Below, piece after piece: positions 1-8,109 of a stretch of DNA of 64,000 nucleotides. How positions within the stretch are numbered: position 1 is the first letter of the stretch; each line of letters opens with the position of its first letter. Both the position numbers and the translations under genes were made by a program. This DNA comes from Massilia sp. YIM B02763 (GTDB lineage Bacteria > Pseudomonadota > Gammaproteobacteria > Burkholderiales > Burkholderiaceae_D), in NCBI RefSeq assembly GCF_030412015.1, contig NZ_JASNRD010000019.1, forward strand, positions 1-64,000, read 5' to 3'. The notes under the pieces are model-generated. The model made no database searches. It had not been told where the DNA came from and saw only the letters and a list, made by a program, of their open reading frames with translations.

Positions 1-110
1 CCGCCGCTTTCGGTGGTCTGTGCCATTGCAGGTGCTGCGGCGGCCACCAGGGCGCCGCTCGCGACGATGCACGAGATTGCACACGGCAACGACTTTAACT
101 TGAACGTCAT
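1..110 (-). CDS. Secreted protein, 5' end only (possibly TonB-dependent receptor)
   Basis: Only the first 36 codons are in the window; the gene runs off the left edge. The ATG at 110 is preceded by a good ribosome binding site (AAGGAG, about 7 bases upstream). The peptide has a basic start (MTFKLK), a hydrophobic stretch rich in Ala and Val, and the cleavage-like APAMAQTTES, which is a clear Sec signal peptide. A secreted or outer-membrane protein is therefore well supported. A TonB-dependent receptor is a guess from the Massilia-like context, where such receptors often sit beside sugar-type regulators such as the ROK gene at 482-1621. The mature part is not visible. Confidence 0.6.
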   Translation of the reverse strand, partial: MTFKLKSLPCAISCIVASGALVAAAAPAMAQTTESG

Positions 111-173
111 GAAAACTTCTCCTTCGTGGATTACTCTCAATGGTTTTACGATTTCTTTTAGCGTATTTACCGG

Positions 174-188
174 ACTTCCTTGGGAAGT
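174..188. promoter_or_regulatory. Palindrome ACTTCC-TTG-GGAAGT, candidate operator
   Basis: Six-base perfect arms with a 3-base spacer, about 65 bases upstream of the start codon at 110. It could be a regulator site or a small hairpin in the leader. No protein can be assigned from sequence alone. Confidence 0.35.
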
Positions 189-210
189 AAATAGGCTCGA
201 TCAGCTTTGA

Positions 211-230
211 TCAGTATCAGACGATACTGA
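211..230. promoter_or_regulatory. Palindrome TCAGTATC-AGAC-GATACTGA, candidate operator
   Basis: Eight-base perfect inverted arms with a 4-base spacer, a 20-bp dyad in AT-rich DNA about 100 bases upstream of the secreted-protein gene. Its size suits a dimeric helix-turn-helix repressor. The ROK regulator encoded at 482-1621 is the nearest candidate, which is inference from position only. Confidence 0.45.
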
Positions 231-481
231 TTCATTCATAAAACCATAACAAAAGGAAAAGTGTCAATAAAACAGAATTAGCGAAATGCGCAGAAACAAC
301 ACATGTCATTATCATCAAAGAAGAATCTAATTCCGATTGAAAGAAGATATAAATGCCGAACAAATCATCGCCATTTCATTCGTCGTCAATTAAAAATAAT
401 CAGGGACGATTTCGTACAAATGAATTATATTCCGCCGACATTTGATTACATCTCCAAGTCGAGATAATACGGCACGCCGGT

Positions 482-1621
482 TCAGGCGAAAAACAGGCGC
501 TGCATCGGCAGCGCTGCGGCCCCGACGGCCACCGGGTGTGTGCGCACCTGTGCCAGCGCCAGCTTGGGCTGCGGCGGGTAGCGCCCCCAGCGCGACGCCG
601 GCGTCGGAATGCGCATCCGGTCGACGAGCGCTTCGGCAATTGACACGGGCAAGCGCCCGCCCAGCACGATGAATTCGGGATCGAACAGGCTGGCCAGCAC
701 GGCGGCGAGCATCGAGAACGGCTGGGCGGCGTGCTCGACCCAGTCTTCGACGCCGGGGGTGCCGATGTCGATGCTGGAGCACATGGCTCGCGCGTCGTCG
801 AACGCCAGGCCGCGGGCGGCGAGTGACAGGCGCAAGGACTCCAGGCTCGGGTAGTCGCCGCCCAACAGTGTCGAGATCGCGCCGAACTCGCCGGCATTGC
901 CATGATGGCCGCGGAACGGGCGCCCATCGGCGATGATGCCGCCGCCGAAACTGTTGCCGAGATAGAGGTAGGCAAAGTTGCGGTAGCGCCGCCCCATCCC
1001 GAACAGGCTCTCGCCCACCGCTGCCGCCGTGGCATCGTTCTCGACCTCGACGGGCATCTGCAGCGCGTCCCCGAGGAGCTGGCGGATGTCGACCAGCGCC
1101 CACTCGCCGAGCGCCTTCGGCGTATTCAGGAAGCCGCCGTCGACGAAGAAGCCGGGAATGCCGACGCCGGCACCGACGATGCGCTGCGCCTGCGGCACTT
1201 CCCGCAGGATGTCGTCGCGGAAACGCACCAACAGGTCCACGACCGCGGCCCGCGACGCCGGCATGGGCGCATAGCGGACGGCGCGCTGGCGGCCGCTGAA
1301 GTCCATCAGCAGCAGCGACAGCGTATCCCCGAGCATGGCAATGCCGAAGGAAAACGCATAATCGGGATTCAATGCGAGATTGACGCTGGGCTTTCCCGGG
1401 CCATCGTGGTGACGCCCCGTTTCCACCAGCATGCCCTCGACCTGGAATAACTGGATCAAGCGCGTCACCGTCGATTGGGAATAACCGGAGCGCCGCGTCA
1501 TGGTGGCCTGGCTGATGCCGGGCTCGACGGACAACATGCGCAAAATCTGGCGCCCCGTCGATCCAAGGCCTACCGGCAAGATGTAATTGAACTGGCGAGG
1601 GGAAGACAACGACGTGGACAT
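482..1621 (-). CDS. ROK-family transcriptional regulator
   Basis: A 379-aa protein with an N-terminal winged helix-turn-helix (residues about 20-75, with SGYSQSTVTRLIQLF as recognition region) followed by a ROK sugar-kinase-like fold. The ATP/sugar site remnants are visible: GAGVGIPGFF (150-159), ENDATAAAVGE (194-204) and HGNAGEFGAI (240-249). The usual ROK zinc motif (CxCGxxGC) is absent; the sequence there reads LLGGDYPSLESL. ROK regulators such as NagC and XylR/Mlc bind a sugar or sugar phosphate and repress carbohydrate uptake genes. It is read toward the secreted-protein gene at 1-110, which it may control. The loss of the zinc site suggests an altered ligand or fold stability; the family assignment is firm. 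Confidence 0.88.
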   Translation of the reverse strand: MSTSLSSPRQFNYILPVGLGSTGRQILRMLSVEPGISQATMTRRSGYSQSTVTRLIQLFQVEGMLVETGRHHDGPGKPSVNLALNPDYAFSFGIAMLGDTLSLLLMDFSGRQRAVRYAPMPASRAAVVDLLVRFRDDILREVPQAQRIVGAGVGIPGFFVDGGFLNTPKALGEWALVDIRQLLGDALQMPVEVENDATAAAVGESLFGMGRRYRNFAYLYLGNSFGGGIIADGRPFRGHHGNAGEFGAISTLLGGDYPSLESLRLSLAARGLAFDDARAMCSSIDIGTPGVEDWVEHAAQPFSMLAAVLASLFDPEFIVLGGRLPVSIAEALVDRMRIPTPASRWGRYPPQPKLALAQVRTHPVAVGAAALPMQRLFFA

Positions 1622-1800
1622 ACTCGATTACCGGATAAAGATAGCGAAATTCTACCTATAAAAATCCGGTTTTCATTAAAGTATGCATTAAATTTCTGTA
1701 ATGTTCGATCAATCGGCTCCGCCAAAAGACGTAATTACACGGCAATTCTCCGAATGGTTATTCGCCCCTATTCTTTTTATATATTGCCCAATATATTTTC

Positions 1801-3213
1801 TTATGGTTGGACGCGCGGCCCAGGCGCCCATCCGCCGCCCAGCGCGCGATACAGGTCGACGTGGGCCTGCAGCCAGGTCGCGCGCAACTGCAGTACATTG
1901 GTCTCGGCGCTGAAGGAGTTGCGCTGCGCATCCAGCTCTTCCAGGTAGGAGGAATAGCCGTTGCGGTAACGGTTGTGGGCGATGCGCAGCGCCTCGGCGG
2001 TAGCGACCCGGCGCCCTTCGGCCTCGTCCAGCTGCTGGCGCAGGCGCTCGATGGCGGTGAGCGCGTTTTCCGTTTCTGCGAAGGCATTGCGCACCACGGC
2101 TTCGTAGGCGAACACGGCGCGGTCGCGCAGCGAGGCCGATATCTCGGCCTGGGCGCGCAGGCGGCCGGCATCGAAGACCGGCGCCAGGATGCTCGCGCCG
2201 ATGCTCCACAGCCCCGTGCCGGAGCCCAGCAGGTCCGGCACGTTGTGCGCATAGCCGCCGGCGGACGCGGTCAGGCGCAGCGACGGCAGCATCTGGTCGC
2301 GCGCGCTGGCCAGGCTGGCATCGGCGGCGGCGATCGCGTTTTCGGCCTGGGCGATGTCGGGACGCCGGCGCAGCAGTTCGGACGGCAGGCCCGGCTGGAT
2401 CACCGGGGCATTCAGGGCGCCGAGATCGGCGCCGCGCGCGATCGGCCCCGGGCTTGCGCCCAGCAGCAGCGCCAGCGCGTTTTCCTGCTGGGTGATCGAG
2501 CGCTCCAGCTGCGGCACGACGCCGGCCGTGGTGCGGTACTCCGCTTCCGCCTGCGCCAGCTCCAGCCGCGAGCTGTAGCCGACCTCGAACTGGCGCCGCG
2601 CCAGGTCCAGCGAGCGCTGGCGCGATGCGAGGGTCTGGCGCGCCAGCGCGAGCTGGGCGTCGAGGCCGCGCAGGTTCAGGTAGCCGGACGCCGTATTGGC
2701 CGCCACCGACAGCGCCGTGGCATCCGCGGCCGCCTGCTGGGCCGCATAGTCGAATTCGGCGGCGCGGGTCGTGTTCCCCAGGCGCCCGAACGGATCGAGC
2801 TCGTAGGCTGCCTGCACATTGCCCTGCACCGAGGTCGATTCGATGGGCGTGCCGAACGGGCCGATCGCACGCGCGCGCTGCGGCGTGATGCCGACCGTCA
2901 CGCTGGGCTGCTGGGCGGACGCAGCGACGCGGATGCGCGCCTGGTATTCCTGCAGGCGCGACTGGGCCGTGCGCAAGTCGGCATTGCTGGCCAGCGCGCG
3001 CGTCACCAGCGCATCGAGCGCCGGGTCGTTGAATGCGCGCCACCACTGCCCTTCGACGGGGCCGGCGGGACCCACCAGCGGCGCCTGCGCGCGCCAGGCC
3101 TGCGGCACGGCCAGCGTCGAGCGCGGCGCGTCCGGCACGGCGATGCGGCAGCCGGCCAGCAGCAGCGCCGTGGCGAGGACGGCGGCCGCGCCGACCGCGA
3201 CACCGCGCCTCAT
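1801..3213 (-). CDS. Outer-membrane efflux lipoprotein, NodT/OprM (TolC-like) family
   Basis: A 470-aa TolC-like channel of an export system. The start at 3213 is chosen because it overlaps the emrA-like stop (ATGA, 3210-3213) and is followed at once by a lipoprotein signal, LLLAGC, with the lipidated Cys at residue 22. Two outer-membrane efflux repeats follow, typical of the NodT family (WWRAFNDPALDALV near residue 50; the motif RRPDIAQAENAIAAADA in the middle). It is the last gene of the minus-strand operon marR-emrB-emrA-nodT and should form the outer-membrane exit for substrates exported by the two upstream proteins. The substrate is unknown. Confidence 0.92.
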   Translation of the reverse strand: MRRGVAVGAAAVLATALLLAGCRIAVPDAPRSTLAVPQAWRAQAPLVGPAGPVEGQWWRAFNDPALDALVTRALASNADLRTAQSRLQEYQARIRVAASAQQPSVTVGITPQRARAIGPFGTPIESTSVQGNVQAAYELDPFGRLGNTTRAAEFDYAAQQAAADATALSVAANTASGYLNLRGLDAQLALARQTLASRQRSLDLARRQFEVGYSSRLELAQAEAEYRTTAGVVPQLERSITQQENALALLLGASPGPIARGADLGALNAPVIQPGLPSELLRRRPDIAQAENAIAAADASLASARDQMLPSLRLTASAGGYAHNVPDLLGSGTGLWSIGASILAPVFDAGRLRAQAEISASLRDRAVFAYEAVVRNAFAETENALTAIERLRQQLDEAEGRRVATAEALRIAHNRYRNGYSSYLEELDAQRNSFSAETNVLQLRATWLQAHVDLYRALGGGWAPGPRVQP

Positions 3214-4289
3214 CGGGCCGGCCCTTTCGCCGAGGTGTCGATGCTGGTCACCACGGACATGCCGGGCCGCAGCCGCCGCGCCAGCTCCTGGTTCGGGTCG
3301 ATGCTGATGCGCACCGGGATGCGCTGGGCGATCTTGACGAAGTTGCCGGTCGCATTGTCCGGCGTGATGACGGAAAATTCGGAACCGGTGGCGGGCGCGA
3401 TTTCCTCCACGCGGCCGCGCAGCCGGGCGTGGTTCAGCGCGTCGACGGTGAAGGTGACAGGCTGGCCCAGGCGTACGTCGGCCATCTGCGTTTCCTTCAT
3501 GTTGGCGACGACCCACATCGTCCGCGGCACCAGCGCCGTCAGCTGGGTGCCGGCGTTCACGAAGGCGCCCAGGCGCACCGTCACCTGGCCCAGCTGGCCG
3601 TCGCGCGGCGCGGTGATGCGGGTGTTGGACAAGTCGATCTCGGCCAGCTTGACGGCCGCCTCGGCATTCGCCACGGCCGCTTCCAGCGAGGCGCGGTTGA
3701 CCTCGACGCTGCGCAGGTTCTGGCGCGAGATCTCGAGCGCGGCCCGGGCCTGCTCGGTGGCGGCGCCGGTCTGGGCGCCGGTGGCGCGGGCGGCGTCGCG
3801 CTCGCGCGCGGACAGCGAACCGTCGGCCGCCAGTTCCTCCACGCGGCGCAGGTCGGCCGCGGCGCGCCGGGCCTGCGCCGTGGCGTTGGCGACGGCCGCC
3901 TCGTTCTGGGCGATGGTGGCGCGCGCCGTCTTCTGGCTCTGCGTGAAGTTGGCCAGCGCCGCGCGCTGGGTCGCGAGCTGGGCGCGCGCCTGCTCCAGGC
4001 GCTGCTGGTAGATGCGGTCGTCGATGCGCATCAAGAGCTGGCCCTGGCGCACGTTCTGGTAATCCTGCACGTCGACCTCGACGATGTAGCCGGACAGCTG
4101 CGGGCTGATGATCGTCACCTGCCCCCGTACCGTCGCGTTTTCCGTGCTCTGGACGGCGCTGTGGAAAGGCGGCAGGTTCCAGGCATACAGGACGATCAGG
4201 ACGCCGATCAGGGCGATCAGCGCGAACAGGATGCCGCTGACGATGACGTTGCGGTTGGAGCGTTGCTGGGAAGTCGTGGTGTCGGCCAT
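3210..4289 (-). CDS. emrA: HlyD/EmrA-family membrane fusion protein
   Basis: A 359-aa periplasmic adaptor with one N-terminal membrane helix (about residues 15-36). A biotinyl-lipoyl-like half follows (ATVRGQVTIISPQLSGYI), then a long Ala/Gln/Arg-rich coiled-coil hairpin (about 95-220), then the second lipoyl half (ITAPRDGQLGQVTVRLGAFV) and a beta-barrel region. It links the inner-membrane MFS pump to the outer-membrane channel. The stop overlaps the channel gene by 4 bases, and only 19 bases separate it from the pump gene, so translation is likely coupled. The gene symbol reflects family membership, not proven orthology. Confidence 0.92.
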   Translation of the reverse strand: MADTTTSQQRSNRNVIVSGILFALIALIGVLIVLYAWNLPPFHSAVQSTENATVRGQVTIISPQLSGYIVEVDVQDYQNVRQGQLLMRIDDRIYQQRLEQARAQLATQRAALANFTQSQKTARATIAQNEAAVANATAQARRAAADLRRVEELAADGSLSARERDAARATGAQTGAATEQARAALEISRQNLRSVEVNRASLEAAVANAEAAVKLAEIDLSNTRITAPRDGQLGQVTVRLGAFVNAGTQLTALVPRTMWVVANMKETQMADVRLGQPVTFTVDALNHARLRGRVEEIAPATGSEFSVITPDNATGNFVKIAQRIPVRISIDPNQELARRLRPGMSVVTSIDTSAKGPAR

Positions 4290-4308
4290 GGTGCTGGTCA
4301 GTTGGTCG

Positions 4309-6072
4309 TCAGGTAGTCGCAGGTTCGGGGTTGTCGCGTTCCCCGGCGCGGCGGTCGCCGGACGGGGTGGCGACCGGGGAATCGGTGGGGCGCGGCAGCG
4401 GTGCCGGCGGCGCGGCCGGCGGCTCGCCGGACTGCGCGGCGCGGCGCGCGGCCAATACGCCCAGCACTGCGCGCACGAAGATCAGCAGGGCCATCACCGT
4501 CGCGATCCCCGCGATCAGCAGGAACACGTCGTTGTAGGCGAGGATATTGGCTTCGCGCGTGGCGCTCTGGGCCAGGACGGACACGCCCTGGCGCGTGCGC
4601 GAAGCCGGGTCGGTCAGCGCGCGGCCGTAGGCGGCCCCGCCCTGGGCGATGCGGGCGGCGACCAGCGGGTCGAGCGCGCTGAGCTGGTCAGCCAGCACCG
4701 AGGAGTGGAATTTTTCGCGCACCACCTGGAACGTGCCCAGCAGCGAGGAGCCGATCAGCGCGCCCAGGTTCTGCGTCAGGCCGAACAGCACGGAAAAACT
4801 GATCAGGTTGGCGGGATTGGCGAGCACCTGGCCCAGCAGCGACACCAGCAAGGGTCCCAGGAACAGCGTGCCGCCGAACGCGATCATGCCCTGGCTGACA
4901 TACATCTGCGCCGGCCGCGTCACATTGGTCGCATGCGAATCGATCCAGGCGCCGACCGCCATGATCAATAGCGCGACGACCTGCGGCCCCAGCAGGTGGG
5001 CCGGATTGATCGTGATGGCCGAGACGACGATGCCGGCGATGGTGGCAAGCAGCACCACGGTGAACAGCGCGGTCAGCTCGTCGTTGTTCAAGCCGACCAG
5101 GCGCATGAAGCCGACCGCGCCCACGCTCTGCTCGGACAGCACCACGCGCACCAGCATCATCGCCAGCAGCATCCGGGCGATGCTCCAGGTCGAGATCCAG
5201 CGCGTCTGCAGCAGCGGATTCTTGCGGTTGTGCTCGACGGCGATGGCGGCCAGGATCAGCACGATCGAGATGGCCAGCGCCACCCCGACCCAGGGCTGCT
5301 CGGTCCACCACAGCACCCTGCCGAACGTCAGCGCCGCGCTCAGCAGTGCGATGCCCGGCGCGAACAGCGCGAACGTGACGAAGTCGGTCGGGCGGAATGC
5401 CTTGAAGCGGTCGCCGGGCGGCAGCTTGAGCCACAGCACCCCGCCCAGCGTCACCAGGGTCAGGCCCAGCTCGAACACGTACAGGCCCCGCCATTCGGCC
5501 AGTTGCAGCAGGCTGGTCGAGAAGATATAGGCGATCGGCTGCGGCAGCTGCGAGACGCCGGTGGAGATCACGATGCCCTTCAGGCGCGTCTCCTTCTTGA
5601 ACGCCTGCAGCGTGTAGTACAGGCCCAGCGTGGACAAGGCGGCGCCGACCATGCCGTGCGCCGCGCGCACGGCGATGGCGGAACCCAGGTCGTTGACGAA
5701 CAGGTGGGCGAACGTGACCAGCGCATACAGCACCAGGAAGAATTCGGTGAACGCGCGCAGGCCGAACTGCTGGCGGAATTTCACCAGCAGCAGGTTCATC
5801 GAGGCGTTCGTCATCACGTAGGCGGCCGGCAGCCAGTTGGTCTCGGCGGAAAAGGCGCCCAGCGAGCCCTGCAGATTGACCAGGTTGACCGTCACCAGCG
5901 CATTGCCGAGGCCGCCGGTCAGCGTCACCAGCGTGCCGAGCAGGAAAAAGGCGAGGCGGCGCGGATTCGAATGCTTGGGAAAGGACGGGCCCCCGGGCAT
6001 CGTCGGGCGTTCGTCAGGGTCCCATTGGCGCTGCTGGTACTTGTGCATGTCCGTACTCACCGCGTCGCTCAT
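4309..6072 (-). CDS. emrB: DHA2-family MFS drug exporter (EmrB-like)
   Basis: A 587-aa inner-membrane proton-driven exporter with about 14 hydrophobic helices, longer than usual EmrB (about 510 aa) because of a 40-residue hydrophilic N-terminus and a Pro/Ala-rich C-terminal tail. The start at 6072 is chosen because it overlaps the stop of the upstream MarR gene (ATGA). The conserved region around FFLLGTLVTLTGGLGNALV and the paired EmrA-like and channel genes identify a tripartite pump. Control by the MarR protein encoded first in the operon is likely. The substrate cannot be read from sequence. Confidence 0.9.
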   Translation of the reverse strand: MSDAVSTDMHKYQQRQWDPDERPTMPGGPSFPKHSNPRRLAFFLLGTLVTLTGGLGNALVTVNLVNLQGSLGAFSAETNWLPAAYVMTNASMNLLLVKFRQQFGLRAFTEFFLVLYALVTFAHLFVNDLGSAIAVRAAHGMVGAALSTLGLYYTLQAFKKETRLKGIVISTGVSQLPQPIAYIFSTSLLQLAEWRGLYVFELGLTLVTLGGVLWLKLPPGDRFKAFRPTDFVTFALFAPGIALLSAALTFGRVLWWTEQPWVGVALAISIVLILAAIAVEHNRKNPLLQTRWISTWSIARMLLAMMLVRVVLSEQSVGAVGFMRLVGLNNDELTALFTVVLLATIAGIVVSAITINPAHLLGPQVVALLIMAVGAWIDSHATNVTRPAQMYVSQGMIAFGGTLFLGPLLVSLLGQVLANPANLISFSVLFGLTQNLGALIGSSLLGTFQVVREKFHSSVLADQLSALDPLVAARIAQGGAAYGRALTDPASRTRQGVSVLAQSATREANILAYNDVFLLIAGIATVMALLIFVRAVLGVLAARRAAQSGEPPAAPPAPLPRPTDSPVATPSGDRRAGERDNPEPATT

Positions 6073-6503
6073 GCGCCCTCCAGTTCCTGGCGCAGCACTT
6101 CCAGCACGTCGGCGGCGGCGGCCAGGCGCTCGCGGTCGATGCGCTCCAGCGTGCGCTGCCGCAAGGTCCCCGCCTCCCGCTGCATCCGCGCCGTCATCGC
6201 CTGGCCGGCGGCGGTGGCGACGATCAGCTTGATCCTGCGGTCGCGGCTGGCCGCCGTGCGTTGCACCAGGCCGCGCGCGGCGAGACGGTCGATCGTGGCG
6301 ACCAGCGTGGCGCCGTCGACGCCCAGCTGGCTGGCCAGCTCGCGCTGCGACGGCGGCTCCGTGCTCGCGGCCACGGCGGACAAGGCGCTCCACCCGGCCG
6401 CGGTCAAGCCGTTGGCCTTGAGCTGGCGCTCGAGCGCGGCGCGCCAGGCCCTGGCGGCGCCGTTCAGCTCCTGCATGAAACGTTCGTCGTGGTTCGCACT
6501 CAT
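6069..6503 (-). CDS. MarR-family transcriptional regulator
   Basis: A 144-aa winged-helix repressor, first gene of the efflux operon. The core reads LTAAGWSALSAV, then the recognition region QRELASQLGVDGATLVATIDRLAARGLVQR and the wing SRDRRIKLIVATAAG, all typical of MarR. The ATG at 6503 gives the normal family length; the frame is open up to 6608 and an ATG at 6545 is an alternative, and no strong ribosome site decides between them. MarR proteins usually repress their own operon and release DNA on binding a phenolic or drug ligand, so this is a likely local sensor for the pump substrate. Confidence 0.9.
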   Translation of the reverse strand: MSANHDERFMQELNGAARAWRAALERQLKANGLTAAGWSALSAVAASTEPPSQRELASQLGVDGATLVATIDRLAARGLVQRTAASRDRRIKLIVATAAGQAMTARMQREAGTLRQRTLERIDRERLAAAADVLEVLRQELEGA

Positions 6504-6658
6504 CGGCAATCGCTCGCTTGCGGGAAGATGCCCTTGGAAAACCATAGAGTAGCAAATCATTGGCTTGGCTGACGATCCGTACGCTATGGCAATTCTGGCC
6601 ACACGCAAATATTAAATTCGAGAATTGGTTAAAGAGGTATTGCTCTGGAAAATCACAG

Positions 6659-6687
6659 TGCTTAGAATCAACTCATTCCGCTAAGCA
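6659..6687. promoter_or_regulatory. Inverted repeat TGCTTAG / CTAAGCA in the divergent promoter region
   Basis: Seven-base perfect arms with a 15-base spacer, in the 233-bp AT-rich gap between the MarR gene and the hydrolase gene. It may be a MarR operator, but the spacer is long for this family. Low confidence. Confidence 0.25.
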
Positions 6688-6736
6688 ATCAGTTCCCCGG
6701 TAGCCGCCTGCCGGGGATGTCGTTCCAGAGCCACTC

Positions 6737-7987
6737 ATGTCCAAAGCACGTTTTTCTGTTCGCACACTGACCGCCGCCTTCATCGCCACGCTGGCCTTGC
6801 TGCCGGGCGTCGCCATCGAACAAGAGCTGCAGCTCGACTACCGCATCAACGAACACATCGTCCTCGTCCCGGCCGGCCAGGACCACCAGGCGCGCCTGGA
6901 AACGACCGTGTTCCAGCCGAACGGCCCCGGACCCTTCCCCCTGATCATCATCAATCACGGCAAGGACCCGGGCCGCCCCAACCTGCAGCCGCGCGACCGC
7001 TTCTACCACATGGCCCATGCCTTCGTGGAACGCGGCTATGCGGTGATGGTGCCGATGCGCCAGGGCTTCGCCAACTCGACCGGCCGCTACCGCGACCGCG
7101 GCTGCGACATGACGGCCAACGGCTACACCCAGGCCGAGGACATCCTGGACACCCTCGCCTACGCCCGCGAACAGAAGTGGGTCGACGCCGACCACATCGT
7201 CGTCGCCGGCCAGTCCTACGGCGGCCTGGCGACCATGGCGCTGGGCACCGAGGCGCTGCAGGGCGTGCGCGGCCTGATCAACTTCGCCGGCGGCCTGCGC
7301 GACGACAGCAACGGCTGCGGCTGGCGCTCGGCGCTCGTCTCGGCCTTTGCCGAGTACGGCTCGCAGAACAAGATCCCCAGCCTGTGGATGTACGGCGAGA
7401 ACGATTCTCTGTTCGGCCCGGACCTGGTGGCGCGCATGCACGACGCCTTCGAACAGGCCGGCGGCCGCGCCAAGCTGGTCGAATATGCGCCGTTCAAGCG
7501 AGATTCGCACGGCATGCTGGCCAGCCGCGACGGCCAGAAGGTATGGCTGGACGACACCATGAAATTCCTGGACAGCGTCGGCATGCCGACCAGGGTGCTG
7601 CACAAGGTGCCGCTGCCGCCGCTGCCCCAGCCGACCAATTTCGCCGGCCTGGACGACGTCGACGCCGTGCCCTTCCTGAGCGAAAACGGCCGTCGCGCCT
7701 ACCGCGAATACCTGACCAAGATGACCCCGCGCGCCTTCGCCGTCTCTCCCAGCGGCGCCTGGACCTGGGCCGAGGAAGGCGAAGACCCGGAAGCGCGCGC
7801 GCTGGCGACCTGCTCGGCCAAGAGCGACAAGCCGTGCCGCCTGTATTCCGTCGACGACCACGTCGTGTGGAATCCGGACCTGGCCGAGAAGGCCGCCGTG
7901 ACGGCATCGAACACGCCGGCCCCGGCGCCGGCCGCGGATGGCAGCGGCAGCGCGGCGCTGGGCGGGACGCAGGTCGCGACCAATTGA
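6737..7987 (+). CDS. Secreted alpha/beta hydrolase (dienelactone-hydrolase-like)
   Basis: A 416-aa protein with an N-terminal signal-like segment (residues 1-26, LTAAFIATLALLPGVA). The nucleophile elbow is GQSYGG with Ser160. The likely acid is Asp223 (YGENDSLFGPD) and the likely base is His258 (RDSHGM), a complete Ser-Asp-His triad. INHGKDPGR near residue 72 forms the oxyanion-side loop. The C-terminal 130 residues lie outside the hydrolase core and end in an Ala/Pro-rich tail. The product is probably a periplasmic or secreted esterase or peptidase-like hydrolase; the substrate is unknown. It is read divergently from the efflux operon and upstream of the lipase gene. Confidence 0.82.
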   Translation: MSKARFSVRTLTAAFIATLALLPGVAIEQELQLDYRINEHIVLVPAGQDHQARLETTVFQPNGPGPFPLIIINHGKDPGRPNLQPRDRFYHMAHAFVERGYAVMVPMRQGFANSTGRYRDRGCDMTANGYTQAEDILDTLAYAREQKWVDADHIVVAGQSYGGLATMALGTEALQGVRGLINFAGGLRDDSNGCGWRSALVSAFAEYGSQNKIPSLWMYGENDSLFGPDLVARMHDAFEQAGGRAKLVEYAPFKRDSHGMLASRDGQKVWLDDTMKFLDSVGMPTRVLHKVPLPPLPQPTNFAGLDDVDAVPFLSENGRRAYREYLTKMTPRAFAVSPSGAWTWAEEGEDPEARALATCSAKSDKPCRLYSVDDHVVWNPDLAEKAAVTASNTPAPAPAADGSGSAALGGTQVATN

Positions 7988-7994
7988 TTGCATC

Positions 7995-8032
7995 GTAGGG
8001 CGAACCCACGCAGGATGGGCATGACATGCCCA
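7995..8032. repeat. GTAGGGCG-type repeat with TGGGCATG-A-CATGCCCA hairpin
   Basis: Just after the hydrolase stop codon, GTAGGGCGAACCCACG leads into a perfect 8-base-arm palindrome at 8016-8032 with a 1-base centre. It resembles the GTAGGGTGGAC elements elsewhere in the window but is diverged. It may act as a weak terminator or transcript stabiliser between the two hydrolase genes. Confidence 0.45.
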
Positions 8033-8109
8033 CCGACCGGAGTTAGCGCAAACTCCAGTCCGCATACCAAACGGACAATATGGTTTCTTCGGACATCTGG
8101 AGATTCCAC

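Larger units (their letters stand above)
111..481. other. AT-rich intergenic region between the secreted-protein gene and the ROK regulator
   Basis: This 371-base gap is clearly more AT-rich than the surrounding coding DNA. It holds the leader of the minus-strand gene ending at 110 and the 3' flank of the ROK gene. Two perfect palindromes (174-188 and 211-230, listed separately) lie 64 to 120 bases upstream of the ATG at 110. I see no open frame with coding character and no convincing terminator. Confidence 0.6.
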
